From: Negativicutes bacterium
Lineage (GTDB): Bacteria > Bacillota_C > Negativicutes > Sporomusales_B > JARLHX01
Direction of reading: 5' to 3'
DNA length: 48,021 bases
Assembly: GCA_031292015.1 (NCBI GenBank)
Contig: JARLHY010000122.1
Coordinates: forward strand, 1 to 48,021
The notes beneath the pieces are model-generated. The model ran no database searches, was not told the origin of the DNA, and saw only the letters and a program-made list of their open reading frames with translations. This document shows, in pieces, positions 17,741 to 26,466 of this stretch (its first letter is position 1; every line of letters starts with the position of its first letter). A program made the position numbers and the translations under genes.

Positions 17741-17800
17741 GCCAATGACGGTAGAACTAACACCATATAACGCCGATTCGTTTCATCAAGGAGGAAAACC

Positions 17801-19111
17801 ATGTCTACAACAACCTTCGAATTTCCTTACGGCGACGAAGTCGTCAAGCTGGCGCTGCCGACGCGGCAGATACTGAGTGACATCAGGGGATCCAAAGCAG
17901 TAGCGGTAACCGACGTTCCGGCGGCTGTCCGGGAAGCCCTGCGAAATCCGATCGGCTGCGCTCCTTTGGCCCAAACGGTTAAGGCGGGCGACCAGGTGGC
18001 CATCCTGGTCAGCGATATCACCAGAGCGTACGTGAAATTCGACCAGTTTCTGGCGGTGCTGCTGGATGAACTGAATACAGCGGGTGTGCCTGACAGCGAT
18101 ATCTTTATCGTGATTGCCCTGGGCGCCCACCGGATGAATACCGATGCCGAAATCGTGACAATCTGCGGAGCGGATGTCTGCCACCGCATCAAAGTCGTTC
18201 AGCACGACACTCACGACAAAGACAATCTGGTCTATGTCGGAACGACTCCCCGCGGTGTCGAAAGCTATGCCAATAAGCAGGTAATGGCCGCCGATAAGGT
18301 AATCCTGACCGGGGGGATCGTATATCACCTGATGTCCGGGTTTGGCGGCGGGCGCAAAGCAGTCATGCCTGGCATCAGCGGCTATGACAGCATCCAGGCC
18401 AACCACCGGTTTTGCCTGAACGCCGTCGTTGGCCAGGGCCTCAACCCCAACTGCGGTTCCGGGATGGTCCGGGAGAATGAAATGGCTTTGGATATGGCCG
18501 ACATAGCAGCGCTGGTCAACCCGGACTTCCTGCTGAACGCCGTGTTCACTCCGGAGGGGGACTTCGCCAGATTCGTTGCCGGCCACTGGCTGGCGGCCTG
18601 GGAAGAAGGGTGCCGGGAAGTTGAAAGAATCAACGGGATACCTGTCGACGGCCAGGCTGACCTCACCATTGCCTCAGCCGGAGGCTATCCCAAAGACATC
18701 AACTTGTATCAGGCAATCAAACCCATCGACAACGCTTATATGGCGACAAAACCCGGCGGCGTGGCCATTATGTTTATGGAATGCCGTGATATTATGGAGC
18801 CGCCTGAATACAGCGAGTGGCTCAGCATCAAGGATCCGCTGCAGTTCGAACTCGCGCTGCGCAAGCAATTCACCGTTCCGGGTTATTCGGCATTCCGCCT
18901 TACCCACATCGCCAGGCAGATTACCCTCATCGGGGTCAGCAAACCGGAAAACGCCGAGTTCCTCCGCAATGCCGGGATCATTCCTGTTACCGATTATGCC
19001 GCGGCGATGGAGATCGCCAGCCAAAAGCTCGGTCGGGCAAACTACACGATCAACGTTATGACCCAGGCCGCCTCTACCGTGCCGCTGGTTCGACGGGCCG
19101 CAAAAGAATAA
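17801..19111 (+). CDS. LarA-family nickel-pincer racemase/epimerase, copy 1
   Basis: Homologue of lactate racemase LarA, which epimerises 2-hydroxyacids with a nickel-pincer nucleotide bound to a lysine. All key positions are visible: D72 and R75 in VSDITR, H110 in ALGAHR, H176 and K186 in YHLMSGFGGGRKA, H202 in QANH, and Q and K in YQAIK. 436 residues, normal length. A good AAGGAGG site precedes ATG 17801. No LarB, LarC or LarE cofactor genes lie in the window. Its position ahead of an IclR regulator and a dehydratase-like gene suggests a hydroxy acid other than lactate. Confidence 0.88.
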   Translation: MSTTTFEFPYGDEVVKLALPTRQILSDIRGSKAVAVTDVPAAVREALRNPIGCAPLAQTVKAGDQVAILVSDITRAYVKFDQFLAVLLDELNTAGVPDSDIFIVIALGAHRMNTDAEIVTICGADVCHRIKVVQHDTHDKDNLVYVGTTPRGVESYANKQVMAADKVILTGGIVYHLMSGFGGGRKAVMPGISGYDSIQANHRFCLNAVVGQGLNPNCGSGMVRENEMALDMADIAALVNPDFLLNAVFTPEGDFARFVAGHWLAAWEEGCREVERINGIPVDGQADLTIASAGGYPKDINLYQAIKPIDNAYMATKPGGVAIMFMECRDIMEPPEYSEWLSIKDPLQFELALRKQFTVPGYSAFRLTHIARQITLIGVSKPENAEFLRNAGIIPVTDYAAAMEIASQKLGRANYTINVMTQAASTVPLVRRAAKE

Positions 19112-19174
19112 CAGGGCCGTCTGGCGGAAATTTGGCGGTTGACGAATCATAGCCTGAGTGGTATTTTTTAGATA

Positions 19175-19209
19175 GTGCGCGTATGCAAACTCAGTTCGCT
19201 TATGCGAAC
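19175..19209. promoter_or_regulatory. Tandem palindromic operators ahead of the IclR gene
   Basis: GTTCGCTTATGCGAAC (19194-19209) is an inverted repeat broken only at its central TTAT. A second copy, GTGCGCGTATGCAAAC (19175-19190), matches the form GTTCGCATATGCGAAC at 13 of 16 positions, with centres 19 bases apart. The third site follows the gene at 20042. The arrangement points to IclR autoregulation. Confidence 0.7.
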
Positions 19210-19226
19210 CTGCTGGGGGGGTCAGT

Positions 19227-20012
19227 ATTTTAAAAAGCAACAAATCCGCCGCCCGGACGATTGATATCCTGAACCTGCTGGCCCAGAGCCCCAAGCCTTT
19301 GACGCAGCAGGAGATCAGTCAGGCCTTGGACTGGCCCAAAAGCAGCACTTATGAGCTGATCCATACCTTGCTGGGAAAGGAGATCCTCGAATTTGACAAT
19401 GAGGATCTGAAAACCTTCCGGCTGGGGATCAAGGTGTTTGAAATCGGGATGTCGGTTCTGGAGAAGACCGATCTGCCCAAAATTGCCCGGCCTTATCTGG
19501 AAGACCTGAGCGCCGATACCGACGAAACGGTCTTTCTTGCGGTGGAAAATAGCGGCGACATAGTGTATTTGGACAGGGTCGAAGAAAACAGCTCCATCAC
19601 CACTTCCGCCGGTCTGGGAATGCGCCGCCCGATGTACTGCACCGGACTGGGCAAAGCGTTGCTGGCCACATATCCGCCGTCCAAGGTCGAAGAGATATGG
19701 GGCAAGGGAGATCATCCCGTTTTTACCAGAAATACCATCCGTCGCTACGACGAGCTGGTTCAGGCCCTTGACCAGACTCGCCAGCAAGGTTACGCCATCG
19801 ACAATCGGGAAATGGAAGATGAAATTTTTTGTGTGGCCGCTCCGGTCTACGGCCGCTCGGATAAAGCCGTTGGGGCCATCAGCATCGCCGGGATTTATCT
19901 GAAAATGCATCCGAAAAAAACCGAATTGTTCGGCAAAAAGATCGTGGACACGGCGCTGGCGATATCCAAACGGCTTGGCTACCGCCGCGACCGGCTGTAC
20001 CCTGGTATATAG
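19227..20012 (+). CDS. IclR-family transcriptional regulator, probable ATT start
   Basis: Full-length IclR protein, about 261 residues: an N-terminal winged helix (KSAARTIDILNLLAQ, LTQQEISQALDWPKSSTYELI) and a C-terminal effector domain (GDIVYLDRVEENS, MYCTGLGKALLA). The frame has no ATG, GTG or TTG between the upstream stop at 19173 and the TTG at 19299, which would delete the first helix. The only position giving the normal N-terminus is the ATT at 19227, just after a G-rich stretch; ATT starts are rare but known (infC). A start at 19299 or a sequencing error are alternatives. It lies between LarA and UxaA copy 2, with palindromes on both sides. Confidence 0.82.
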   Translation: MLKSNKSAARTIDILNLLAQSPKPLTQQEISQALDWPKSSTYELIHTLLGKEILEFDNEDLKTFRLGIKVFEIGMSVLEKTDLPKIARPYLEDLSADTDETVFLAVENSGDIVYLDRVEENSSITTSAGLGMRRPMYCTGLGKALLATYPPSKVEEIWGKGDHPVFTRNTIRRYDELVQALDQTRQQGYAIDNREMEDEIFCVAAPVYGRSDKAVGAISIAGIYLKMHPKKTELFGKKIVDTALAISKRLGYRRDRLYPGI

Positions 20013-20041
20013 CTGTTCTTATGTCTGATATACCGAACTAA

Positions 20042-20057
20042 GTTCGCATATGCGAAT
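20042..20057. promoter_or_regulatory. Perfect palindromic operator ahead of UxaA copy 2
   Basis: TTCGCATATGCGAA (20043-20056) is a perfect 14-base palindrome and nearly identical to the sites at 19175-19209. It sits 140 bases before the UxaA start in a 185-base gap, so the IclR protein probably controls the downstream catabolic genes. Confidence 0.75.
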
Positions 20058-20197
20058 GAATGTGACGGCATATTGACTCCGGCTGTCGACCGATAAGGTT
20101 TTTTGCCGGAGCGTGCCCTGGCACAATCAGGATCTTTGAGCCAAAGACTGCAACAACATTCTGAGCTGCAACCGGAACAACAAAAGAGGTGTGGAAA

Positions 20198-21361
20198 ATG
20201 ACGTTTATGGGATATCGCCGGGCTGACGGAACGGCGGGGACACGAAATCATATTTTGATTCTGCCGACCGTCGCCTGTGCCAATCAAGTGACCCGCTCCA
20301 TCGCCAGACAGGTACAGGGCACGGTGTGGGTGGAGCATCAGCACGGCTGCTCTCAGCTGGCGCCTGACGCCGCTCAGACTGCCCGGGTTTTCGTGGGGCA
20401 TGGTATTCATCCCAATGTGTTCGGTATCGTGGTCGTCGGTCTCGGCTGCGAAGGGGTAAGAGCCCAGGATGTGGCCGCCGAGATCAGGCGCCGTTGTCCT
20501 TATAAGCCGGTGCATTGCGTGATCATCCAGGACGCCGGCGGGTCGCTTTCCGCCATCGCCGCCGGCGCCAGGGCGGCCGAGCAGATAGTGAAGGAGGCGT
20601 CACGTTGCGTCAGGGAGCCGATCCCGGTCGCCGAGCTTATTCTGGGAACGGCGTGTGGCGGCTCGGACGCTTCTTCCGGACTGTCGGCCAACCCGGCGCT
20701 GGGTGAGGCCAGCGATTTGCTGGTGGATGCCGGCGGAACCGCCGTGCTGTCGGAAACGCCGGAGCTGATCGGCGCGGAGCACTTGGTGGCGGCCAGAGCC
20801 GTAAACAAGGAAGTGGCCGAAAGATGTTACGAACTTGTCCGGCGGTGCGAGGAAGGGGCAAAGGCTCTGGGGGTTGACATGCGCGGCAGCAATCCCAGCC
20901 CCGGCAATATTGAGGGCGGGCTGACCACCATCGAGGAAAAATCGCTGGGCTGTATCTATAAAGGCGGAACAAGGCCGCTGGTAAGCGTATTTGAGTACGC
21001 CGAGCAGATCGATGTCAAAGGTCTTGTTTACATGGACACCCCCGGCAACGACGTGGAACAGCTTACCGGGATGGTCGCAGGCGGCTGCAATGTTATTGTT
21101 TTTACCACCGGCCGGGGGACGCCGACCGGGTCGCCTATTGTGCCGACCGTCAAGGTTGCGGCAAATTCCGAGCTTTTCCGTAAAATGGCCGATAACATGG
21201 ACCTGAACGCCGGCACTGTTGTCACCGGTGAGGAAACGGTCAAACAGGTCGGCCAGCGAATCTTCGCCGAGATGATTGAGGTGGCGTCAGGACGGCTGAC
21301 AAAAGCGGAGATCATGGGCCAGAATGATTTCGGCATCAACCGGATCGGACCGTCGATGTAG
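20198..21361 (+). CDS. UxaA-family dehydratase/hydrolase large subunit, copy 2
   Basis: 387 residues from ATG 20198, the same length as copy 1 at 1653 and closely similar throughout. It carries the same blocks: EHQHGCSQL, GHGIHPNVFG, VVGLGCE, ACGGSDASSGLSANPALG, NPSPGNIEGGL, IEEKSLGCI and TTGRGTPTGSPIVPT. It lacks a SAF domain. ATG 20198 was chosen over GTG 20189 because AAGAGGTG (20184-20191) is placed for it and the length then equals copy 1. It heads a run of ferredoxin, AOR, MoaD-like, DapA-family and MFS genes under the IclR palindrome, implying sugar-acid or hydroxy-acid dehydration. Confidence 0.87.
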   Translation: MTFMGYRRADGTAGTRNHILILPTVACANQVTRSIARQVQGTVWVEHQHGCSQLAPDAAQTARVFVGHGIHPNVFGIVVVGLGCEGVRAQDVAAEIRRRCPYKPVHCVIIQDAGGSLSAIAAGARAAEQIVKEASRCVREPIPVAELILGTACGGSDASSGLSANPALGEASDLLVDAGGTAVLSETPELIGAEHLVAARAVNKEVAERCYELVRRCEEGAKALGVDMRGSNPSPGNIEGGLTTIEEKSLGCIYKGGTRPLVSVFEYAEQIDVKGLVYMDTPGNDVEQLTGMVAGGCNVIVFTTGRGTPTGSPIVPTVKVAANSELFRKMADNMDLNAGTVVTGEETVKQVGQRIFAEMIEVASGRLTKAEIMGQNDFGINRIGPSM

Positions 21362-21447
21362 CTCCGGGGGACGGTCGACCTTTACTGGAGAATCTGATCC
21401 GCACGGCTGCGGTGGCTGGCCGACTTTGTAGTAAGAGGTGTTGTCAG

Positions 21448-21846
21448 GTGGGGAGAATTGTTGTCCGCAGTGATCAGTGCAGCGGGTGCCGGAGCTGTCA
21501 GGTTATCTGCTCCATGCATCATGAAAAACATGTGGCGCCGAGTGAGGCTCGAATCAAGGTGCGAAGTGAATATCCCTGGCGCGAGGAACCGGTGGTCTGC
21601 CGGCAGTGCGCCGATCCGGCCTGCCGGAAGGCGTGTCCGGCCGGCGCGATAACGGCAGGCGGAACGGTCCCGGTCATTGATCAGGAAAAATGCGTTCAGT
21701 GCTGGCAGTGCGTCAAGGCTTGTTCCTTTGGCGCTATCTGGGAAAATGGCGCGAAAGGGCCGCTGGTATGCGACACGTGTTCGGGACAGTATCTTTGCGT
21801 GCGCTGGTGTCAGCCCAAAGCCCTTACGCTGGGGGAGGAGAATTGA
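21448..21846 (+). CDS. 4Fe-4S ferredoxin-type electron carrier, AOR partner
   Basis: About 132 residues with at least three Cys clusters of the HycB/DmsB kind: CSGCRSCQVIC, CRQCADPACRKACP, CVQCWQCVKAC and a final CDTC with CVRWC. It would bind three to four [4Fe-4S] clusters and move electrons to or from the AOR encoded directly after it. Start: GTG 21448 with AGAGGTG 7-8 bases upstream; an in-frame ATG-less extension to 21412 has no site. The gap to AOR is 2 bases, implying tight coupling. Confidence 0.88.
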   Translation: MGRIVVRSDQCSGCRSCQVICSMHHEKHVAPSEARIKVRSEYPWREEPVVCRQCADPACRKACPAGAITAGGTVPVIDQEKCVQCWQCVKACSFGAIWENGAKGPLVCDTCSGQYLCVRWCQPKALTLGEEN

Positions 21847-21848
21847 CC

Positions 21849-23669
21849 ATGTCGGGTGGGTATACAGGAAAGCTGCTGCGGATTGATCTTGGGCGACGCA
21901 AGCATTCGGTGGAGAACATCCCGGTCGATGTCGCCAGAAAATATCTTGGGGGAAAAGGAATATCGGCTTATCTTTTGTATAGCGAATTGCCTGCCAAATG
22001 CGATCCCCTTGGGCCGGAAAATATGTTGGTGTTCGCCAACGGACCGTTGACTGGAACGCTGGTTCCGGCTTCTTCCCGCGTCACGGTCAGCACCAAAAGC
22101 CCGCTCACCGGAGGTTGGCTGGACAGTAATTGCGGCGGCTTCTGGGGGCCTGAACTGAAATACGCCGGGTATGACGTGCTGGTCGTCAGCGGCTGCGCCG
22201 ACGAACCCACCGTTCTGGTGATCGAGGATGATGCTGTCCGGTTTGAACCGGCCGCTGCTGTTGCCGGCTATGATTGTCCCGGGACTGAAAGAGCTCTGAA
22301 AGAAAAATACGGCGCTGATCATCGGGTAGCCTGCATCGGGCCGGCGGGAGAAAATAGACTGCCGCTGGCGTCGATCATCGCCGAAGGGCGGGCTTTCGGC
22401 CGGGGCGGTCCGGGCGCGGTGATGGGCAGCAAAAATCTCAAGGCCATCGTGGTTCGTGGCCGGGGCAGCATCGGGATTGCCAGCTACGAGGCGTTTCTCA
22501 CCGCCAACAACGAGGCGCTGAATGAATTGACCATAAGCCCTGATACCGGCGGTTCCAGGCCCAAGTACGGCACCAACAGCATCCTCAGTGCCATGGACGT
22601 GCTCGGTATTCATCCGGTGCAGAACTTTCAGGGAATGCCTTGGACCGGCGCCGACAAACTCAACGAAGAAGTGCTGGCAGATCAATATTACAAGAAGAAC
22701 AAAGCTTGTTTCGCCTGCCCGATCCGTTGCAGCAAGGTGTCGCGGGTAGACGGCGGAAAATACAAAGGTAGTGTTGTCGAGGGGCCCGAGTACGAAAATG
22801 CCTGGAGCTTCGGCGCCCAGTGCGGTAATGCCGATCCCGGGGCGGTTATCGAGGCCGAGCGGCTCTGCGACTTTTACGGAATGGATTCGGTGTCGGTGGG
22901 CAATGCCATCGGGTTCGCCATGGAATGCTTCCAGCGGGGACTGATTACCGAGCGGCAGGTGGGTTTTCCGCTGGAGTTCGGTGACGACGACGCCATGATT
23001 CGGCTGGTGCACCTGATCGGTAAAGGCGAAGGCTTCGGACAGGTGATCGGTCAGGGCGTCAAGCGGGCCGCGGCAGTCATCGGCGGCAATTCCAACGACT
23101 TCGCTATGCATGTCAAAGGGATGGAACTTCCTGCATACGATCCCCGGGCCGTCTTTGGCATGGGTCTGGCTTATGCCACCAGCGACCGCGGCGGGTGCCA
23201 TCTCCGGGCCTGGCCGGTGGGGGCGGAAGTGCTGCAGACCAAGGGCCGGATGGATCCCTATAGCACCGAGTATAAGGCCGATCTGGTGAAAAGCCAGCAA
23301 GAATGGTTTGCTGTTGTTGATTCCATCGGCCTGTGCCTGTTTGCCACCTATGCCTTGACGCCGCGCCAGGTGACCCTCCTTCTGACCGGGTTGACCGGAA
23401 TCGAAGAATTTGCCAGTGCCGATTACCTGATGATAACCGGTGAGCGGATTTATAACCTGACCCGCCTGTTCAACCAGCGGGAGGGTTTTGGCAAAAAAGA
23501 CGACACCTTGCCGAGCCGCCTGCTGAATGAACCGATGCCCAGCGGCCCGGCCAAAGGCCTCACCGTGGATTTTGCGCCGATGTTGAAGGAATATTACTTT
23601 ATTCGCGGCTGGGATGAGGACGGCGTACCCAAAAAAGAGACGCTGGACGCCCTGGGACTCAAAGCATGA
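21849..23669 (+). CDS. aor: Tungsten-dependent aldehyde:ferredoxin oxidoreductase
   Basis: About 606 residues, the usual AOR length. Oxidises aldehydes to carboxylates (or the reverse) with ferredoxin, using a bis-pterin tungsten centre. Seen: the N-terminal GYTGKLLRIDL and YLGGKGISAYLL, the block SRVTVSTKSPLTGGW, the pterin-region GPAGENRLPLASI, and CFACPIRCS giving three of the cluster ligands, with a later Cys in GLCLFATY as the fourth candidate. The ATG at 21849 follows GGAGGAG. It overlaps the MoaD-like gene by four bases. The likely role is oxidation of an aldehyde made by the aldolase-type enzyme downstream. Confidence 0.92.
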   Translation: MSGGYTGKLLRIDLGRRKHSVENIPVDVARKYLGGKGISAYLLYSELPAKCDPLGPENMLVFANGPLTGTLVPASSRVTVSTKSPLTGGWLDSNCGGFWGPELKYAGYDVLVVSGCADEPTVLVIEDDAVRFEPAAAVAGYDCPGTERALKEKYGADHRVACIGPAGENRLPLASIIAEGRAFGRGGPGAVMGSKNLKAIVVRGRGSIGIASYEAFLTANNEALNELTISPDTGGSRPKYGTNSILSAMDVLGIHPVQNFQGMPWTGADKLNEEVLADQYYKKNKACFACPIRCSKVSRVDGGKYKGSVVEGPEYENAWSFGAQCGNADPGAVIEAERLCDFYGMDSVSVGNAIGFAMECFQRGLITERQVGFPLEFGDDDAMIRLVHLIGKGEGFGQVIGQGVKRAAAVIGGNSNDFAMHVKGMELPAYDPRAVFGMGLAYATSDRGGCHLRAWPVGAEVLQTKGRMDPYSTEYKADLVKSQQEWFAVVDSIGLCLFATYALTPRQVTLLLTGLTGIEEFASADYLMITGERIYNLTRLFNQREGFGKKDDTLPSRLLNEPMPSGPAKGLTVDFAPMLKEYYFIRGWDEDGVPKKETLDALGLKA

Positions 23670-23935
23670 GCCTGAAAGTCAAAGTAAAGGTGCAATTTCT
23701 CGGACCTTTAAGCGAAGCTGCAGGGAAACGGCAGGTTGTCCTGGAAGTGGAGCCTGATGTCAGGGCAGCGATCGCGGACATCGAGGGGATTTTCCGGCTG
23801 AAGTCGCCGGACGGTCAGCTTGCACCCGGTGGCGTTTTCGTCAATGGCCGCCATGTATCATTGTTGCCAAAAGAAAAAATGTTGCTCAAGGACAATGACA
23901 TCATCACATTTATGCATTGTGTCAGCGGCGGTTGA
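23666..23935 (+). CDS. MoaD/ThiS-family sulfur carrier
   Basis: 89 residues of ubiquitin-like fold ending in CVSGG, the C-terminal di-glycine that becomes a thiocarboxylate for sulfur transfer in pterin-cofactor synthesis. The position, overlapping the AOR stop by ATGA, indicates supply of the tungsten pterin for that enzyme. No other cofactor-biosynthesis gene (MoaA, MoaE, MoeA) lies in the window. Confidence 0.85.
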   Translation: MSLKVKVKVQFLGPLSEAAGKRQVVLEVEPDVRAAIADIEGIFRLKSPDGQLAPGGVFVNGRHVSLLPKEKMLLKDNDIITFMHCVSGG

Positions 23936-23957
23936 GTAGCGGATAGGAGACGAAATC

Positions 23958-24893
23958 ATGTTTAAACCTTATGGAGTTTACGCGGCGATGCTGACTCCTT
24001 TCAGAGCCGATGGTGAAGTTAACGAGGAAGTGCTGCGGCGCCTGGTGGATTTTCTTATTGCCAAGGGCCTGCACGGACTGTTTCCGGTCAGTTCGGTCGG
24101 CGAATTCGCTCACATGACCCTGGAGCAGTGCGTCCAAACGATGGAGATTGTGTTCGACCAGGCCAAAGGTCGGGCGGCGGTGACCCCCGGCGTGAGTTCC
24201 ACCTGCGCCGAGCACTCGATAAAACTGGCCCGCAAGGCCCAGGAACTGGGCTGCCAGGGGGTGGTTATCTGTCCACCCTATTATTACTCCATCAGCCAGG
24301 AAAATATGGAGAAACATTTCGAGCTTGTGGCCGATTCGGTGGAGATTCCCGTTATTTTATACAATATCCCCCTGTTTGCCACCCCTATTTCCAACGATGT
24401 GGTCAAACGCCTGAGCCGCCGGAAAAATGTGGTGGGGATGAAAGATTCCAGTGGCAACATGGTTGAACTTATGCACTATATGGATAAGGCCCGCCTGGCC
24501 GGGTCGGACATGAATTTCATGACAGGGCGGGAGGAGATCCTGGCTCCGGCTCTCTTTGCCGGTGCCAGCGGCTGTATGACCGGCTGCGCCGGCATCATTC
24601 CCGAAATCATGGTGGGAATATGGGATGCCTTCCACGCCGGCGACTATGCCAAGGCCAACCGGATCCAAGTCGCCATGCTCGCCCTGGTGCGGGCGATGTT
24701 TGCCGCGCCTTTCCCGGTGGGCTTCAAGGCCGCTCTGGAAATGCGGGGCTTTGAAATGGGACCGCCGAAACAGCCGCTGGCGGCATCAGAGGAATTTAAC
24801 GTCAGCGGCATCAAGGCCCGGACGAAAAGCATCCTCCAGAGCTTATTGGAGTTTATCGACAAAGAAGGGCTGGACAAAGAAGGCAAAGCCTAA
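23958..24893 (+). CDS. DapA-family lyase/aldolase (class I, Schiff-base)
   Basis: TIM-barrel enzyme of the dihydrodipicolinate synthase/N-acetylneuraminate lyase superfamily, 311 residues. The Schiff-base lysine is in VGMKDSSG, the conserved tyrosine in ILYNIPLF, and the binding loop reads SSVGE in place of GTTGE, a hint at a substrate other than aspartate semialdehyde. In sugar-acid pathways members cleave 2-keto-3-deoxy acids to pyruvate plus an aldehyde or dehydrate and decarboxylate ketodeoxyglucarate. Placed between AOR and the transporter, an aldolase or decarboxylating dehydratase role fits better than lysine biosynthesis. Confidence 0.85.
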   Translation: MFKPYGVYAAMLTPFRADGEVNEEVLRRLVDFLIAKGLHGLFPVSSVGEFAHMTLEQCVQTMEIVFDQAKGRAAVTPGVSSTCAEHSIKLARKAQELGCQGVVICPPYYYSISQENMEKHFELVADSVEIPVILYNIPLFATPISNDVVKRLSRRKNVVGMKDSSGNMVELMHYMDKARLAGSDMNFMTGREEILAPALFAGASGCMTGCAGIIPEIMVGIWDAFHAGDYAKANRIQVAMLALVRAMFAAPFPVGFKAALEMRGFEMGPPKQPLAASEEFNVSGIKARTKSILQSLLEFIDKEGLDKEGKA

Positions 24894-24899
24894 AATCTT

Positions 24900-24942
24900 C
24901 CCCTGGCGAAACCGGCTCTGTGCCGGGAGTTTCTGACAGGGG
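24900..24942 (+). other. Intercistronic hairpin
   Basis: CCCCTG (24900) pairs with CAGGGG (24937), enclosing GAAAC with GTTTC and CGGC with GCCG. There is no T-run. It may protect or process the operon transcript or reduce readthrough into the MFS gene. Confidence 0.4.
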
Positions 24943-25034
24943 CATGATAATGCGGCTAGGCGCCGCAACCGGAAAGGAGAGGAGATTGAAAAGTCTTTCG
25001 TCAGGCAAATAAGATCAAGGAGAGTGATTGAAAC

Positions 25035-26369
25035 ATGGCAGCTTTTACCAGAACAGAACTTGCCGACCGGGCGATGGATAAAGCCCAAAGAAAGATTGTG
25101 CCCTTTATCTTGCTTATGTACGTCCTGGCTTTTCTCGACAGGGCCAACATCGGTTTTGCCAAACAGGCCTACCAGGTCAGCACCGGTGTCAGCGACGCGG
25201 CCTTTGCCCTCGGTGCCGGCATATTCTTCATCGGATACGCAGTTTTTGAAGTGCCCAGCAACATCGCCATGCATCATGTCGGCGCAAGGATTTGGCTGGC
25301 CCGGATCATGATCACCTGGGGTTTGGTGGCCGCGGCTTTCGCCTGGGCGACTACCGAAACCTCCTTTCTGGTTTTGCGCGTACTGCTCGGCATCGCCGAA
25401 GCAGGCTTTTTTCCTGGCATAATCTACTTCTTTACCTTCTGGTTTAGCGCCCGTCGCCGCAGCAGCATGATGGGGCTATTCTATTTCGGCGCTCCCTTGT
25501 CGTTCATTTTCGGTTCGCCGCTGTCCGGCATGCTGCTGGATATCGACGGGTTCCTCGGTGTTGCCGGTTGGCAGTGGATGTTTGTGGTGGAAGGCGTGCT
25601 GGCGTCCATCGTCGGCGTCTGGGCCCTGTGGTACCTTACCGACCGGCCGCAAAAGGCCAACTGGATTCCTGATGAAGAAAAACAGGCTCTTATCGACGAA
25701 CTGGAGGAAGAAAACGCCAACAAGCCCAAGGAAGCCCATGTCGGACCGCTGGTTGTTCTGGCGAATCCGAAGGTGTGGTATGCTGCCGCGATCTATTTCA
25801 TGATTCAGATCAGCGTTTACGGCGTTATCTTCTACCTGCCGACCCAGGTCGCCGGACTGTTGGGGAAAAAAGTCGGGACGCTGGTCGGTTTCGTCAGCGC
25901 CATTCCGTGGATTTGCGCCCTCGCCGCCAACGCGACCATTCCCCGCTATTCCGACCGGTCCGGCAACCGGGGCAACCTGGCCACGCTGCTTATGTTCTTG
26001 GCCGGTGTCGGTGTTATCGCCTCAGCCACCGGTAATCCGCTGGTCGGCATTATTGCCTTGTGCGTTGCTTCGGCCGGATATTTCTGCGTGCAGCCGATAT
26101 TCTGGACCATGCCTACCCAGTTTCTGAGCGGCGTAGCGGCGGCCAGCGCCATCGCTCTCATCAACTCGGTCGGCAATCTCGGTGGGTTCATCGCTCCCAA
26201 TCTGCGGGTATGGGCCGAGCAGACTTTTCACAATCCGGCTGCCGGTCTTTATGCTCTCGGCGCGGCAGCTTTTGCCGGCGCGCTGCTTTTTGCAATATCG
26301 ATTCCTCTGGGCATGGGCAAAAACACACCTCGCCTTGATGCACCGCCTTCTTCTTCTTCGAAGGCTTAA
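25035..26369 (+). CDS. MFS transporter, anion:cation symporter (ACS) family
   Basis: 444 residues, 12 predicted segments. The segment 1 block LAFLDRANIGFA and the loop GYAVFEVPSN with IWLARIM are classic for the ACS group that imports tartrate, galactonate, glucarate and similar sugar acids. The central cytoplasmic loop is charged (DELEEENANKPKE). The start is ATG 25035 after AAGGAGAG. It is the last gene of the IclR-linked block and probably imports the acid that the UxaA-type protein acts on. Confidence 0.88.
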   Translation: MAAFTRTELADRAMDKAQRKIVPFILLMYVLAFLDRANIGFAKQAYQVSTGVSDAAFALGAGIFFIGYAVFEVPSNIAMHHVGARIWLARIMITWGLVAAAFAWATTETSFLVLRVLLGIAEAGFFPGIIYFFTFWFSARRRSSMMGLFYFGAPLSFIFGSPLSGMLLDIDGFLGVAGWQWMFVVEGVLASIVGVWALWYLTDRPQKANWIPDEEKQALIDELEEENANKPKEAHVGPLVVLANPKVWYAAAIYFMIQISVYGVIFYLPTQVAGLLGKKVGTLVGFVSAIPWICALAANATIPRYSDRSGNRGNLATLLMFLAGVGVIASATGNPLVGIIALCVASAGYFCVQPIFWTMPTQFLSGVAAASAIALINSVGNLGGFIAPNLRVWAEQTFHNPAAGLYALGAAAFAGALLFAISIPLGMGKNTPRLDAPPSSSSKA

Positions 26370-26405
26370 GAACAGTAACGGCCTGAAAGGGTCGGTCCTA
26401 TGCCG

Positions 26406-26450
26406 AAAGAGAACAGAAACGGCGTCTGCCGTTTCTGTTCTCTTTAGCTT
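26406..26450 (+). terminator. Perfect 18-bp hairpin after the MFS gene
   Basis: AAAGAGAACAGAAACGGC pairs without mismatch with GCCGTTTCTGTTCTCTTT around a GTCT loop. It is followed by AGCTTATTG. It closes the catabolic block and shares its core with the hairpin at 26652. Confidence 0.75.
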
Positions 26451-26466
26451 ATTGCGAAAGTCATTC

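Noticed and set aside
23958..24893. Lysine-pathway DapA
   Set aside because: The usual GTTGE loop is SSVGE and the context is catabolic, so a biosynthetic name was avoided.
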